A stretch of DNA of 64,000 nucleotides from Acidobacteriota bacterium (lineage in GTDB: Bacteria > Acidobacteriota > UBA6911 > JACQSX01): assembly GCA_016211105.1 (NCBI GenBank), contig JACQSX010000036.1, positions 1 through 64,000 on the forward strand. The letters run 5' to 3'. Made by a program: the position numbers and the translations under genes. Shown in pieces: positions 42,846-52,421 of this stretch. Numbering within the stretch: the stretch's first letter is position 1; each line of letters opens with the position of its first letter. The notes under the pieces were generated by a model. That model did not search any database, was not told the origin of the DNA, and saw nothing but the letters and a program-made list of their open reading frames with translations.

Positions 42846-43919
42846 ATGTTTGAGCGACTAGACGAAATACAGCAAAAGTACGACCAGCTCTCGCATCAAC
42901 TGGGCAATCCGGCCATCATTTCTGATCCTGAGACGTACCAGAAAGTCGCAAAGTCTCATGCGGAGTTGCAGGAGATTGTGGAGAAGTACCAGGAGTATAG
43001 ACGCCTGGAGCGGGGGATCCGCGACACGCGGCAGTTGCTGTTGCAGGAACGCGACGCTGAAATGCTGGCCATGGCCAAGGAAGAGTTGGCGGTCTTGGAA
43101 GCGCGCTTGGAGGAATGCCAGGAACAATTGAAGCGGCTGTTGATGCCCGTGGATCCCAATGATGCTAAAAACGTGGTTCTAGAAATTCGCGCCGGCACCG
43201 GAGGCGATGAAGCCACCCTGTTCGCGCAGGAAGTCTTCCGAATGTACACCCGCTATGCGGAGCGGCATGGGTGGAAGGTGGAGGTGCTGTCGGCCCACTA
43301 CTCGGGCGTCGGTGGTTTGAAAGAAGTGATCGCAATGGTGGAGGGCTCCAGGGTGTATAGCCGATTGAAATATGAGAGCGGCGTGCACCGGGTGCAACGG
43401 GTTCCAGAGACGGAAGCGAGCGGACGCGTGCATACGTCGGCCGTAACGGTGGCAGTTTTGGCGGAAGCCGACGAGGTCGAAGTTGAAATCAATCCCAAAG
43501 ATCTGCGCATTGACACTTTTTGTTCTTCAGGACCCGGCGGTCAATCCGTCAATACCACGTACTCGGCGGTGCGCCTCACCCATATTCCAACCGGCGAGGT
43601 CGTCAGTTGCCAGGATGAGAAATCGCAGATCAAAAACCGGGCCAAGGCGATGCGTGTTCTGCGATCCCGGCTGTATGAGCGGGCTTTGACTGCGCAGCAG
43701 AATCGGATTGCCCAAGACCGCCGCGCACAGGTGGGAACGGGGGATCGAAGCGAAAAAGTGCGCACGTATAATTTTCCTCAGAATCGCTTGACTGATCATC
43801 GTATTGGGTTGACACTGCATCGGTTGGACTCCATCATGGATGGCGACCTCGACGACGTGATCGACGCGTTGATCACTCATTTTCAGGCTGAAAAAGTTAA
43901 GAGCGAAACAGCAGCATAA
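42846..43919 (+). CDS. prfA: peptide chain release factor 1
   Basis: This 357-residue protein has the full RF1 length. The N-terminal helical domain is followed by the peptidyl-transferase GGQ loop [20 protein letters not shown] (about residue 230), and PAT/PxT-like codon-recognition sequence [20 protein letters not shown]. The acidic [15 protein letters not shown] element and the C-terminal DHRIGLTLH are conserved. It releases peptides at UAA and UAG. The GGQ glutamine is the substrate of the PrmC methylase encoded next. Confidence 0.97.
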   Translation: MFERLDEIQQKYDQLSHQLGNPAIISDPETYQKVAKSHAELQEIVEKYQEYRRLERGIRDTRQLLLQERDAEMLAMAKEELAVLEARLEECQEQLKRLLMPVDPNDAKNVVLEIRAGTGGDEATLFAQEVFRMYTRYAERHGWKVEVLSAHYSGVGGLKEVIAMVEGSRVYSRLKYESGVHRVQRVPETEASGRVHTSAVTVAVLAEADEVEVEINPKDLRIDTFCSSGPGGQSVNTTYSAVRLTHIPTGEVVSCQDEKSQIKNRAKAMRVLRSRLYERALTAQQNRIAQDRRAQVGTGDRSEKVRTYNFPQNRLTDHRIGLTLHRLDSIMDGDLDDVIDALITHFQAEKVKSETAA

Positions 43920-44012
43920 GCCGACCTGCGAGTGTCTGGATACCGCATGATCGATTGCTGTTGGCAGTCGGGGAAGACAGTGGACGCGCCGAATTCCACC
44001 ACTAAGTAAAAC

Positions 44013-44930
44013 GTGCCTACCGTATGTGAAGCCCTGCGCCAGGCGGACTCCGTTTTCAGGAAGGCCGGCATACCGAATGCGGAGCGCGACGCGCGCCTCT
44101 TGTTGACTCACGCCACTGGCAAGGAGCTTAGTTGGGTTCTATCTCATCCCGAATTTGAACTGGAGAGGCAGGCATGGGAACTTTTCGGGAACTGGGTCGA
44201 TCAGCGCGCCGCCGGCAGGCCGGTCTCCTACTTGCTTGGGTGGAAAGAATTCTATGGGCGAGATTTTATCGTTTCACCCGCGGTCCTGATTCCGCGTCCT
44301 GAAACCGAGATCCTGATCGAACAAGGCCTGAAGATTCTTGCTTGCGTGCGCGGCGGGGAAAACAGGGTGGCCTCGGCAGGGCGTCGCGACGGCGACGCAA
44401 GCGAGCGGTTGGCCCGTGAACCGGTCCTCTTGCTGGCTGACATCGGCACCGGCAGCGGATGCGTTGCGATTACGCTGGCGGCTGAGATCCCCCAAGCCTT
44501 CGTTGTCGCGACGGATATTTCTAAGGCGGCGCTCCAAGTCGCTGGGGAAAATGCAATCAAGCACGGGGTTTCCGAAAGAATTCGCTTTCAGAAGGTCGAC
44601 CTGCTGCCGGAAAGCCCAGAACGCTTCGACGCAATTTTTTCAAATCCTCCTTATGTCGCAGCCCAGGATGCTCAACTGGAGGACGAAGTTCGAAAGAACG
44701 AGCCTGCAGTAGCTCTCTTTGCCGGAAACAGCGGGATGGAAATGTATCGGCGCATTGTGCCTGTTGCTGCAGAGCGGCTGAAACCGGGCGGCTGGCTGGT
44801 GCTGGAATTGGGATACCAATCGGAAAAAGAGGTCCTGGCTCTCATTGAAACGACCGCGTGCTGGCAAAACGTTGAAGTGGTTGCCGATCTACAGGGAATT
44901 GCCCGATGCCTGGTGGCGCAACGGACCTGA
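44013..44930 (+). CDS. prmC: release factor glutamine methyltransferase
   Basis: This 305-residue protein starts at a GTG at 44013, 93 bp after prfA. It N5-methylates the GGQ glutamine of release factors. It has an N-terminal helical domain (ARLLLTHATGK), YLLGWKEFYGRDF and LIPRPETEILIE, SAM motif LADIGTGSGCVAITLA, VATDISKAAL and the NPPY motif FSNPPYVAAQD. A 25-residue insertion rich in Arg and Gly (from CVRGGENRVASAG) sits just before the SAM motif, unusual for the family but in-frame and probably a surface loop. Confidence 0.95.
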   Translation: MPTVCEALRQADSVFRKAGIPNAERDARLLLTHATGKELSWVLSHPEFELERQAWELFGNWVDQRAAGRPVSYLLGWKEFYGRDFIVSPAVLIPRPETEILIEQGLKILACVRGGENRVASAGRRDGDASERLAREPVLLLADIGTGSGCVAITLAAEIPQAFVVATDISKAALQVAGENAIKHGVSERIRFQKVDLLPESPERFDAIFSNPPYVAAQDAQLEDEVRKNEPAVALFAGNSGMEMYRRIVPVAAERLKPGGWLVLELGYQSEKEVLALIETTACWQNVEVVADLQGIARCLVAQRT

Positions 44931-45027
44931 AAGGAACTCAGAATACAGTCTTCGGTTCGCGGATGTACGTCTCGATACCGCATCGGATCTAGTCTAGTGG
45001 CTGCTCGGACGCACTCCGCAATCGGTA

Positions 45028-45372
45028 TCATCCTGGAGGCCAGGACATGAGGCGTCCCCCCAGCAGATGGAAGTGGATATGAAAAACGCTTTGGCCTGCG
45101 CCGGCTCCGGTATTCAGAATCACGCGATATCCAGATTCTTGAAGTCCTTCTTTCTCGGCTACATTTCTTGTCACCCGCAAAACGTGCCCCAGCAGGACCT
45201 CCTCTTCGGGCGAACAATCGTGCAGTGAAGCGATATGCCTCTTGGGAACAACCAGGATATGGGTAGGCGCTTGCGGGTTGATGTCGCGAAATGCGACCGT
45301 TTGGTCGTCTTCAAAAACCATTTGAGCCGGAAGCTCGTGACGAAGGATCTTGCAGAAGATGCAATGTTTCAT
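45028..45372 (-). CDS. HIT family nucleotide hydrolase (HinT-like)
   Basis: This 114-residue protein starts at the ATG at 45372 and begins with KHCIFCKILRHELPAQM, the zinc-binding HinT start. FRDINPQAPTHILVVPKRHI, LNTGAGAGQSVFHIHFHLLGG (HxHxHxx triad) and a short C-terminus follow. HinT homologues hydrolyse adenosine phosphoramidates and aminoacyl-AMP. It converges on prmC, with a 97-bp gap. Confidence 0.93.
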   Translation of the reverse strand: MKHCIFCKILRHELPAQMVFEDDQTVAFRDINPQAPTHILVVPKRHIASLHDCSPEEEVLLGHVLRVTRNVAEKEGLQESGYRVILNTGAGAGQSVFHIHFHLLGGRLMSWPPG

Positions 45373-45654
45373 GGTGTAGCCCCAAATAATCACTGGCCCT
45401 GACAAACACGGACCGGTTGACTGCTGAACTGCGAATCATACGTCGATGGATCTTCAAGAGAGCGTTGGCCCTGCTTGCGCCTGCGCCGGCGGACCGGCCA
45501 CCCCAGTGAATGAATATAGCGCAGTGACGGATATTAAATTTCCTAATTTCAGACCCAGACTGCGTGATTTGTGGAGCCGCGCTATAACCCCTCTCCACGG
45601 CGGCACGGTATAATCATCGCCGATGCTGAGAACTTCCGCTCCGAGGATGGACAC

Positions 45655-47070
45655 GTGACTTTCACATGGTCTAGGGTTTTGATACTTTGCTTGTTTCTTT
45701 CGTGGGCGATGGCGCAGGATGTGCCTCCTCGCGGCACACCGCAAAATCAGAGAGACAACGCGCAGTTCCGAGTGGACGTCAATCTCGTAACAATCCGCTT
45801 TTCTGTGAAGGATCGCACGGGCAATTTCGTCAACACCCTTCGCGAAAGGGATTTCAATGTTTTCGAAGGCGGCGTAAAGCAAGAGATTGCATTCTTTCAA
45901 CCGCCCACCAAGAGCGCTACCAGCCATCCGTTGACGCTGACCTTTTTAATTGACGTAAGCGGCAGCACCTTTGCCACGCGAGCAGAGGAGATCGCGGCGG
46001 CGGAAAATTTCCTGCAGAATGTTCCGTTAGGTACCGAGACCGCTGTATACGGTTTTGCCGAAAAGTTATATCGGTTTCAGAACTTTACTTCAAAGATTGA
46101 TCAAGTACGCGAGGGCTTTGAACGGGCCCACAAGGCGATGGGGCGCACGTCCCTCTATGCTTCGCTGGCCGAGGTGGTGGAAATGTTAGGCCGACGGCGC
46201 GATGGGAAACGGCGTGTGGTGGTGATCGCTTCCGACGGCGAGGATCCCGAGACATCGCGGGCGGACTCTGTAATACGGCTGGCGATACAAAACAATGTCA
46301 CCATTTTCAGCATTTGGGTTCCGTCGGCCAGGGCCGTGTTGGTCAATGAGACGGAGCCTTCGGTTCGCGCCACGATTGACTTTCAACACAAGGTTTTTGC
46401 AACGCTGGCCGAGCGGACCGGCGGACGCAGCTTTGAATCGTTTGAATCCATCGTGGATTTTGAAGGGACGCTTGCAGAAATCAACGCCGCGCTTTTCGGA
46501 AGCTTGTATTCCACCGGTTACTACACCAACGATCCTTATGCTGACCGTGAGTCACGGCGCATCGAGGTTTCCACCAACGGCGACCAGTACCGGGTGCAGG
46601 GGGTGTTTGCAAACTTGCCGGAACGGCTGCGGGCTAAGAAACAGTTCGTTTCTGCCTTGTTTAACAATTCGGCGTTGGTGTCCCTGCCTGAGAACCTACA
46701 TGCCAGATTTCACGAAATCGGGGCGGCGCTGGATCTGTTGCCGATGAAGCCAAGCGCGGAATTGGGGGGTTTGCCTTTCCGAATTCAAGTAAGTCCTTTT
46801 TCGCTGGCTGGGTTTGCAGAAAAAAGGATACGCACGCACTTAGGGATCGTGGGAGTGCTACTGAACTCCAGAGGAGAAGAGGTCGGCCGGGTGCGCGATT
46901 TTCTGGAGGTAAACCTGAGCAAGGCAGATATCGAAAAAGGACGATCGATCGTTTACAACAGCAAGGTGGTAGCGCCACCCGGCCAGTATGATCTTCGGCT
47001 GGCGGTGCTGGATCTAAGCAACTGGCGAATGACTGCTTTCCAGAACCGGGTATCGGTCAAGAGCAACTGA
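45655..47070 (+). CDS. secreted VWFA-domain protein
   Basis: This 471-residue protein starts at a GTG at 45655 behind GAGGATGG, directly followed by a signal peptide (FTWSRVLILCLFLSWAMAQD). Residues of about 35-75 form a beta-rich lead-in with FRVDVNLVTIRFSVKD and the FNVFEGGVKQEIAFF motif found in acidobacterial VWFA proteins. The VWA domain (about 90-290) has the MIDAS motif LIDVSGST, a later threonine (GRTSLY) and IASDGEDPE. The C-terminal 150 residues form an additional beta-sandwich. A surface or periplasmic adhesive role is likely; partner unknown. Confidence 0.8.
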   Translation: MTFTWSRVLILCLFLSWAMAQDVPPRGTPQNQRDNAQFRVDVNLVTIRFSVKDRTGNFVNTLRERDFNVFEGGVKQEIAFFQPPTKSATSHPLTLTFLIDVSGSTFATRAEEIAAAENFLQNVPLGTETAVYGFAEKLYRFQNFTSKIDQVREGFERAHKAMGRTSLYASLAEVVEMLGRRRDGKRRVVVIASDGEDPETSRADSVIRLAIQNNVTIFSIWVPSARAVLVNETEPSVRATIDFQHKVFATLAERTGGRSFESFESIVDFEGTLAEINAALFGSLYSTGYYTNDPYADRESRRIEVSTNGDQYRVQGVFANLPERLRAKKQFVSALFNNSALVSLPENLHARFHEIGAALDLLPMKPSAELGGLPFRIQVSPFSLAGFAEKRIRTHLGIVGVLLNSRGEEVGRVRDFLEVNLSKADIEKGRSIVYNSKVVAPPGQYDLRLAVLDLSNWRMTAFQNRVSVKSN

Positions 47071-47176
47071 ATTCCGACGCTCAGATGTCGCGGGGTTACG
47101 CCATTTGACCTTTCTTGCGAAGCCGTCCTGTGCTCCTTTAAGAGTGCAACAGACGGCATGCGAAATTCGACATGCA

Positions 47177-47902
47177 TCATTCTCCATTCGCCATTGTCGA
47201 TATTTCCTGATCTAGATCGATCAGCGCCTGAATCAACCGGTGGCGCACCGCCGCAGCGTAAGGATTTTCCGATTCCAGATCGGCGAACAACTCCATTGAG
47301 TCATTCTGCAATGAATAGAGAAGCTCGAAAAACTGTTCCGGTCCCGGTGTCGAGATCTGACGGCGATCTAATCTCGTATTTTGAATTGCGCGCGAAATCA
47401 GGTGAAATAGCGCTTGGGTCTCAGCCATCTCACGGTCGTGTTGGTCGGGGGTGGTCTCGATGACTTGCAAACCGAGGGATTCCAAGTAAGCTCTGATCGG
47501 TCCAATACGGTTGCCGCGGACCTGACAAAGGGCAATTTTTAGACCGCGGATTCCGTTCTTGCCGCTGTCCGGTCCGAACAACGGGTGAGTGCCCAAGATA
47601 TCGACCGATTTGGGAAGTTCCTCCAGCAGCCAGCGGATCGGGCGAACTTTAACCGAGCAGGTGTCGATCACCAGTTGGCCAGGACGCAACAACGGGGCAA
47701 TTTGTCGACACACGTTGCGTATGGCCCGGATGGGAACACACAGCAGGACTACATCCGAGAGGAGTGTTTCTGCTAGCGTTGATCCCTCCAGATATCTTGG
47801 ATCGTGCCATCGAACCGGTAGATCCCGCGACAGGTATTCGACCACCATCGACCCGAAGCGGCCCCGTCCTAGTACCCCTACCGAACACTTCGATTTTTCC
47901 AT
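47177..47902 (-). CDS. tyrA: prephenate dehydrogenase-like protein
   Basis: This 241-residue protein has an N-terminal Rossmann domain (VGVLGRGRFGSMVVEYL; GRGRFG in place of GxGxxG), DVVLLCVPIRAI and VIDTCSVKV, then LGTHPLFGPDSGKNG, the TyrA substrate loop, and a helical C-terminal dimerisation domain with TPDQHDREMAETQAL. It is shorter than most prephenate dehydrogenases (about 280) and lacks ACT or chorismate mutase domains. It may be an arogenate/prephenate dehydrogenase or a related short paralogue. It is divergent from a CBM9-like gene. Confidence 0.8.
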   Translation of the reverse strand: MEKSKCSVGVLGRGRFGSMVVEYLSRDLPVRWHDPRYLEGSTLAETLLSDVVLLCVPIRAIRNVCRQIAPLLRPGQLVIDTCSVKVRPIRWLLEELPKSVDILGTHPLFGPDSGKNGIRGLKIALCQVRGNRIGPIRAYLESLGLQVIETTPDQHDREMAETQALFHLISRAIQNTRLDRRQISTPGPEQFFELLYSLQNDSMELFADLESENPYAAAVRHRLIQALIDLDQEISTMANGE

Positions 47903-48017
47903 GTTCTCCTCACAGTTGGTTTACGGTTCCTAGCCGCCCGAAGCGCCTCGACGTAAATGTTCGTGGTATTGCACCAGTATAGCCTTCTGGGAATTACAGC
48001 TTGGAACCGAAGGCGCA

Positions 48018-48038
48018 AACCTGTAACCTGTAACTCAA
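48018..48038. repeat. short copy of the heptamer repeat (AACCTGT)
   Basis: Two perfect AACCTGT units and a partial third (AACTCAA) lie between the tyrA-like and CBM9-like genes. They have the same RACYTGY consensus as the longer array at 27987-28049 and the same intergenic location, so the two loci likely belong to one repeat family. Confidence 0.6.
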
Positions 48039-48049
48039 AGACCGCGAAC

Positions 48050-48688
48050 ATGACGAATGCTATTTTATGCCACCGCTTTCGTGGCAGCGGCTCCCCTTTT
48101 TCTGCATCCGCAAAAACGTTTGGTTCGGCCTGCATCGACCACTACTGGGACGGACGCGAAGTGGGCCTAGACCTGGCAACCCCGGTGCATTGCGTGTGGG
48201 ACGAAGAGAATCTTTACTTTCAGTTTTTGGCTCCTTTTGTAGACTTATGCGTCAATGAGGACTGGGCACGCGATGAGAGTGCGCCGGGCCTGTGGGGGCA
48301 TGATGTGCTGGAGGTCTTTCTCCGCCCGCCATTGTCGGACGCCTACTTTGAGTTTGAGGTGAGCCCGCTCGGCCAGTGGCTGGACGCCATGGTGCGTGAA
48401 CCGCGCAAGGATGTCGATTTTAGCTGGCAATCCGGAATGAAGGTACGCTGTGAGATCGACTCCCTCTGCAGCCTGTGGACTGCACGGTTAGTGATTCCGT
48501 TCAAACCGATGATGGTTGCTGCGCGCTTGGACATCCAGCCCGAGGCCGGAGATGTCTGGAGAATCAATCTTTTTCGAATCTCGGGCGCGGGACCGTCAAG
48601 AGACTATCTGGTATGGCAGCCGACCTTTACGCCCCAGCCTGACTTTCATGTCCCGGAGGCGTTTGGAAATTTGATTTTGCTCGATTAA
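48050..48688 (+). CDS. CBM9-like carbohydrate-binding protein
   Basis: This 212-residue protein has a beta-sandwich pattern with DHYWDGREVGLDLATPVHCVWDEENLYFQF (CBM9 strands 1-2), LWGHDVLEVFLRPP, FEFEVSPLGQWLDA, FVIPFK-like and WRINLFRISG. These match the CBM family 9/DUF4975-like domains seen in acidobacterial and Bacteroidota proteins. No catalytic residues are apparent and no signal peptide is visible, so it may be cytoplasmic or wrongly started. It overlaps the next gene (minus strand) by 4 bp. Confidence 0.75.
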   Translation: MTNAILCHRFRGSGSPFSASAKTFGSACIDHYWDGREVGLDLATPVHCVWDEENLYFQFLAPFVDLCVNEDWARDESAPGLWGHDVLEVFLRPPLSDAYFEFEVSPLGQWLDAMVREPRKDVDFSWQSGMKVRCEIDSLCSLWTARLVIPFKPMMVAARLDIQPEAGDVWRINLFRISGAGPSRDYLVWQPTFTPQPDFHVPEAFGNLILLD

Positions 48689-49545
48689 AACATGACCCGG
48701 TCACGGCTCCCGTCACTTCGCAGAAAAGAGATCTGCGTATAACCGGCGCTTCTGGCGTGCTGCAGCGCCCCATCCAGGTTCTGGCCCACCTCGGAAGGGG
48801 CGTGCGAGTCATCGCCCAATGTTACGGCAACGTTGTGCCGCCGGGCGATGCGGAGAATTTCCAGCCCGGGGTAAATCTCCTGACATGGCTTGAGCAGACC
48901 ACGCGCATTGATATCCAGTAGCAGGCTTTTGCGGGCGATGCGCGCCATGAGCCCATCGATCTTCTCCCGCATCCTGTCGGTGAGTGGAAAAGCCCCCTGG
49001 TGGAAGACTTTGAATAGGTCGAAGTGGCCCAGCACCTGAAAAGGGATTCGATCCATCATCGACTCCAGGGTATCAAGGTAATCCAGGGCAAAGCATTCTT
49101 GCCCGCCGCACAACTTGAGCGCCCGATGGTAAGATTCAACCGAGTAATCAAATCCGACATCATGAACGAAATGTACCGACCCGACTGCGTAGTCCAGTTG
49201 GAACTCGTGCAGAAAACTACTTACGAAATCCTCCTGGCCCGGGATAAGTTCCAGTTCGGCCCCAAGCAAGATTTCCAATTGTCCTCGGAAAGCCGCTTTC
49301 ACTTGCTGCACTTCCTCGAGGTACCGTTGGAAATTCGCCCATGAATTTGCTTCCGGCGATTCTCCCGGGTACCAGTATTTCTCTGGTCGTGGCATGTGTT
49401 CAGAGAATCCAAAAGCGACCATCCCTTGTTTCACCGCAGCACGTACAAATTCGTCCAGCCTGCCGGAGCCGTCTCCGTAAATGCTATGCCCCCCGTGCAG
49501 CGATAGCAGCTTTCCATGTGTTGAGCCCGTGACTTGTTCAGGCAT
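48685..49545 (-). CDS. PHP-domain phosphatase (histidinol-phosphatase-like)
   Basis: This 286-residue protein starts SLHGGHSIYGDGSG, a variant PHP motif I with His-Gly-Gly-His, followed by AFGFSEHMPRP, LGAELELIPG, AVGSVHFV, VLGHFDLFK, LLLDINARG and TLGDDSHAPSEVGQ. All metal-ligand clusters of the PHP superfamily are represented. HisJ/HisK-type enzymes hydrolyse histidinol phosphate, but no his gene is near, so another sugar or nucleotide phosphate is possible. It lies 6 bp downstream of rnhB and converges on the CBM9 gene with 4 bp overlap. Confidence 0.82.
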   Translation of the reverse strand: MPEQVTGSTHGKLLSLHGGHSIYGDGSGRLDEFVRAAVKQGMVAFGFSEHMPRPEKYWYPGESPEANSWANFQRYLEEVQQVKAAFRGQLEILLGAELELIPGQEDFVSSFLHEFQLDYAVGSVHFVHDVGFDYSVESYHRALKLCGGQECFALDYLDTLESMMDRIPFQVLGHFDLFKVFHQGAFPLTDRMREKIDGLMARIARKSLLLDINARGLLKPCQEIYPGLEILRIARRHNVAVTLGDDSHAPSEVGQNLDGALQHARSAGYTQISFLRSDGSRDRVMF

Positions 49546-49551
49546 CAGAAT

Positions 49552-50544
49552 CTAAAAGGTGACCCTACGTCTCCCCGGGTTTTGCCTGGAAGACATCTGC
49601 GACCAGAGTCGCTTGCAACAGATTCTTAGCTTCCGCACTTCATGTTCTGTCAACTGCGTCCCCGTGGCGCGGAAATGGTCCTCGGCCCGCTTTAGAGCTG
49701 CGGGTGACGAGGCAGCAAGGAGGCTGGCCTTCAACTGGTAAAACGTTGCGCCGAATTTACCGCATACCTCACCGACGAAGGGAAACGAACTCCGGTGAAT
49801 CGTACAAGGCCCGTACTTCTCAAGCGCCATCTGATGCTGCTTGGTGGGGTATCCTTTGTGGCTGTTGAACCCGTACTGGGGGAACTGCAAATCGAATTGG
49901 TCCATGAGCCCATCTCGGTAGGTTTTGGCGAGGATGCTGGCAGCGGCGATGGAAAAGTTGATGCCGTCCCCTTTATCAAATTTGTTTTGTGGAATGTGCA
50001 GCCCGGGGATCTCTCTGGCATCCACCAGAATATGCTGCGGTTCCGGCGTCAATCCTAAGACGGCGCGCCGCATTGCTTCCAGTCCAGCATGGTAGACATT
50101 CAAGCGATCTACTTCTTCGACATCCACAACTCCGATTGAGTGAGCCACTGCATGTTTGAGGATCTGTTCGCGCAGGTCGGCTCGCTGGGTTGGATTCAGT
50201 TTCTTAGAATCATCAATGCCGTCGATGAAAGTATGTGGAGGAAATATCACGGCGGCGGCGACGACCGGCCCAGCAAGAGGACCAATACCTACTTCATCCA
50301 CGCCAGCGACATATTGGATACCCGCGCCCCAGAGAAGTTCCTCGAAATGGAGCAGAGATCGCATCCGGATGTGTTTCTGTTTCTGCGCGCGGCGGCGCTT
50401 TTCCAGTATCCGGTAGATTGCGCGCACTCCCTGGCGCGGGTCCCTTTGCAGTCTTGCCATCGTTTGTCCGGAAGCAGGTAAATGATTGACAAGGTAGTGT
50501 TGACGAATCTCTTGCACGGACATTTTTTCGAGGTCCATAGTCAT
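49552..50544 (-). CDS. rnhB: ribonuclease HII with an altered GRG motif
   Basis: This 330-residue protein is longer than typical RNase HII (about 200-260), with about 75 extra residues in front. The catalytic domain has GVDEVGIGPLAGPVVAAAV (Asp83-Glu84), DDSKKLNPTQR, ILVDAREI and AAASILAKTYRD, giving the DEDD site. The GRG motif that contacts the ribose at the RNA-DNA junction is GIG here (Ile87). It cleaves single ribonucleotides and RNA-DNA hybrids; specificity may be relaxed. The start is the ATG at 50544, though an ATG at 50538 is equally good. It is divergent from the MBL gene. Confidence 0.88.
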   Translation of the reverse strand: MTMDLEKMSVQEIRQHYLVNHLPASGQTMARLQRDPRQGVRAIYRILEKRRRAQKQKHIRMRSLLHFEELLWGAGIQYVAGVDEVGIGPLAGPVVAAAVIFPPHTFIDGIDDSKKLNPTQRADLREQILKHAVAHSIGVVDVEEVDRLNVYHAGLEAMRRAVLGLTPEPQHILVDAREIPGLHIPQNKFDKGDGINFSIAAASILAKTYRDGLMDQFDLQFPQYGFNSHKGYPTKQHQMALEKYGPCTIHRSSFPFVGEVCGKFGATFYQLKASLLAASSPAALKRAEDHFRATGTQLTEHEVRKLRICCKRLWSQMSSRQNPGRRRVTF

Positions 50545-50788
50545 AAGCCTGTGCGGAAGCCTCCATGGTAACACAGGCATTGACCGCGACAATCCAAGCG
50601 GGGGGCGCTGGCGCGCTCTCCTAAGTTTGGTGCTGGCATTTGTAAAAGTATCTTTCTCAAGGAGAGCCAGGCCCGTGCAAGTTCAATTCTATGTTAGGAT
50701 GGCGTGCGGCCGGTGCCTCGAAGAACCATTAGCTTGGCTCGCCAGGGAGGTCAGCGCCGTTCAATGTTGCTGCACGTGGATTTTCGTT

Positions 50789-51568
50789 ATGGAATTTGAA
50801 GTCCTAGGGATCGGCGACGCGTTTACTTCACTTTACTACAACACCAGTTTCCTAATTCGATCGAACCGATTGTATCTGGTGGACGCGCCCCAGGCGTTGT
50901 TCCGACTCTTGCGCGAGCGAAATATCGATCCTGGAGCCGTAAACGACGTCATTATCACCCACATTCATGGAGATCATACGTCAGGATTAGAGACATTAAT
51001 TCTGTGGAAAAAGTATGTGCAGAAGAGACGTTTGACGTTGTATGCCTCGCAGTCGGTATACCGCCAGCTATGCAAGAAATTCTTCCCCCGATTTGCCGAA
51101 ACATTCTCCCCTCACTTGCAAAAAATCATTGTCCTGAAGTTTGAAGATTACGTTGACTATTTCAAGCTGCGCAGCAATGGTGTCACGCGCCTGGATCACA
51201 ACCTTTGGATTGAAATCCGCGAGAACTGGCATCCTACTCCGACTCTGGGTTTGAAAGTGTCCGGACCACTGAAAACCATCGGCATCAGCGGAGATACGTG
51301 CTACCGTCCTTCTCTGTTGAAGCGCCTGCGTGAAAACGGCACCTTGAGCGAGATGAGGTACGAAAAACTGGCAGGGAATTGGCTATGGAGTGCGGATGTG
51401 ATTTATCACGACGCTGCCCGTGCCGAACCGACTTCGCATACGTTGGAAAAGGATTTGTTGGCTTTGCCGGAGGGGATCCGCAAAAAAATCCGGCTGGTCC
51501 ATATCTCGGATGATTTTGCCGAGGGGGAGCTCAAGGTGGCGCGCGAGGGAGAGATGGTCACTTTCTAG
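50789..51568 (+). CDS. MBL-fold metal-dependent hydrolase (RNase Z-like)
   Basis: The product is 259 residues. The ATG at 50789 was chosen because homology begins at MEFEVLGIGDAFTSLYYN, and 54 upstream codons have no family sequence. Metal motif THIHGDHTSG (HxHxDH), an acidic strand GISGDTCY, and a C-terminal histidine in VHISDD fit MBL. It lacks the exosite of true RNase Z. A phosphodiesterase or nuclease function is likely, but the substrate cannot be named. Upstream is the divergent rnhB with a 244-bp gap. Confidence 0.82.
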   Translation: MEFEVLGIGDAFTSLYYNTSFLIRSNRLYLVDAPQALFRLLRERNIDPGAVNDVIITHIHGDHTSGLETLILWKKYVQKRRLTLYASQSVYRQLCKKFFPRFAETFSPHLQKIIVLKFEDYVDYFKLRSNGVTRLDHNLWIEIRENWHPTPTLGLKVSGPLKTIGISGDTCYRPSLLKRLRENGTLSEMRYEKLAGNWLWSADVIYHDAARAEPTSHTLEKDLLALPEGIRKKIRLVHISDDFAEGELKVAREGEMVTF

Positions 51569-51646
51569 GAAAAGTTGAACCTTTTTCAATTTTCATCACT
51601 CACGGGTCATAGAGGGCATTAGAATAAACTTGGGCTAGGGGGTAAC

Positions 51647-52249
51647 ATGAAAAGGTCGTTGGTCGTCTTGGCGCTGTACTTGGTGCTGGGAAGTGAGGCC
51701 AACGCATTTAATTGTCCCTTCCCCCTCTCACTTCGTCCCTTTCGAAGTTGGTCAGCACCCGCCTGTATTTACTCGTATGGGCAATTTTATAAGCCCTTGT
51801 ACACTCTCCCCGCGAGATACACTCTATATCGAAGCTATTACACTCCCTACCGCTATGCGGGCAGCAAGTACCTACCACAGCAATCCAGCACGCTACCCCT
51901 GGGATGGAATCGTTACTATTTGGCTTCTAGAATGCAGATCCCGTACAGCTTGATTATCCAAAATATTCCCGCCTACTCATCGTATGGGAAACCAGAAGCA
52001 AAGGAACCGCCGCCGAACGCAGGTTCACCAGTGGGCCTCTATACAGTCCCGCTTAGAGAAATTTCGCGAACGCCGGCCGCGGCAAGGATTCCAGCGGAGG
52101 TTTCACTGGGGATGACGGAGGAACAGGTAAAATCTGAACTAGGACAACCACTGATTCAGGTGGTGTTAGGCGACGCTCGTTCCTTTGTCTATGACCGTGT
52201 GGTGGTGGAATTTGACAAGGGTCGAGTGAGAAACGTCATCTTTAAGTAA
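51647..52249 (+). CDS. exported protein with BamE/SmpA-like C-terminal domain
   Basis: The product is 200 residues. Signal peptide at the N-terminus (KRSLVVLALYLVLGSEANA). Residues of about 20-115 are rich in Tyr, Pro and Ser (YRSYYTPYRYAGSKY) with no known fold. The last 50 residues read VSLGMTEEQVKSELGQPLIQV, then FVYDRVVVEFDKGRVRNVIF, the compact BamE/SmpA-OmlA fold seen in many lipoproteins. There is no lipobox, so it is presumed periplasmic. It may bind an outer-membrane partner. The name of the first half cannot be given. Confidence 0.65.
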   Translation: MKRSLVVLALYLVLGSEANAFNCPFPLSLRPFRSWSAPACIYSYGQFYKPLYTLPARYTLYRSYYTPYRYAGSKYLPQQSSTLPLGWNRYYLASRMQIPYSLIIQNIPAYSSYGKPEAKEPPPNAGSPVGLYTVPLREISRTPAAARIPAEVSLGMTEEQVKSELGQPLIQVVLGDARSFVYDRVVVEFDKGRVRNVIFK

Positions 52250-52421
52250 GCATCACCAGACGGATCCTTCCCTGCAAATAGTCCAGCTAGATTGAATTTA
52301 CAGGTCTGACAGATCCGATCCCCATCTCGAACTCGAGACGGAAATGGAAGACTCTGATAGAATCTGGTAGCAATTCTTGATTTTCGACAGTGGGACCCCA
52401 CCCTGGATGGGGAGATGGGAC

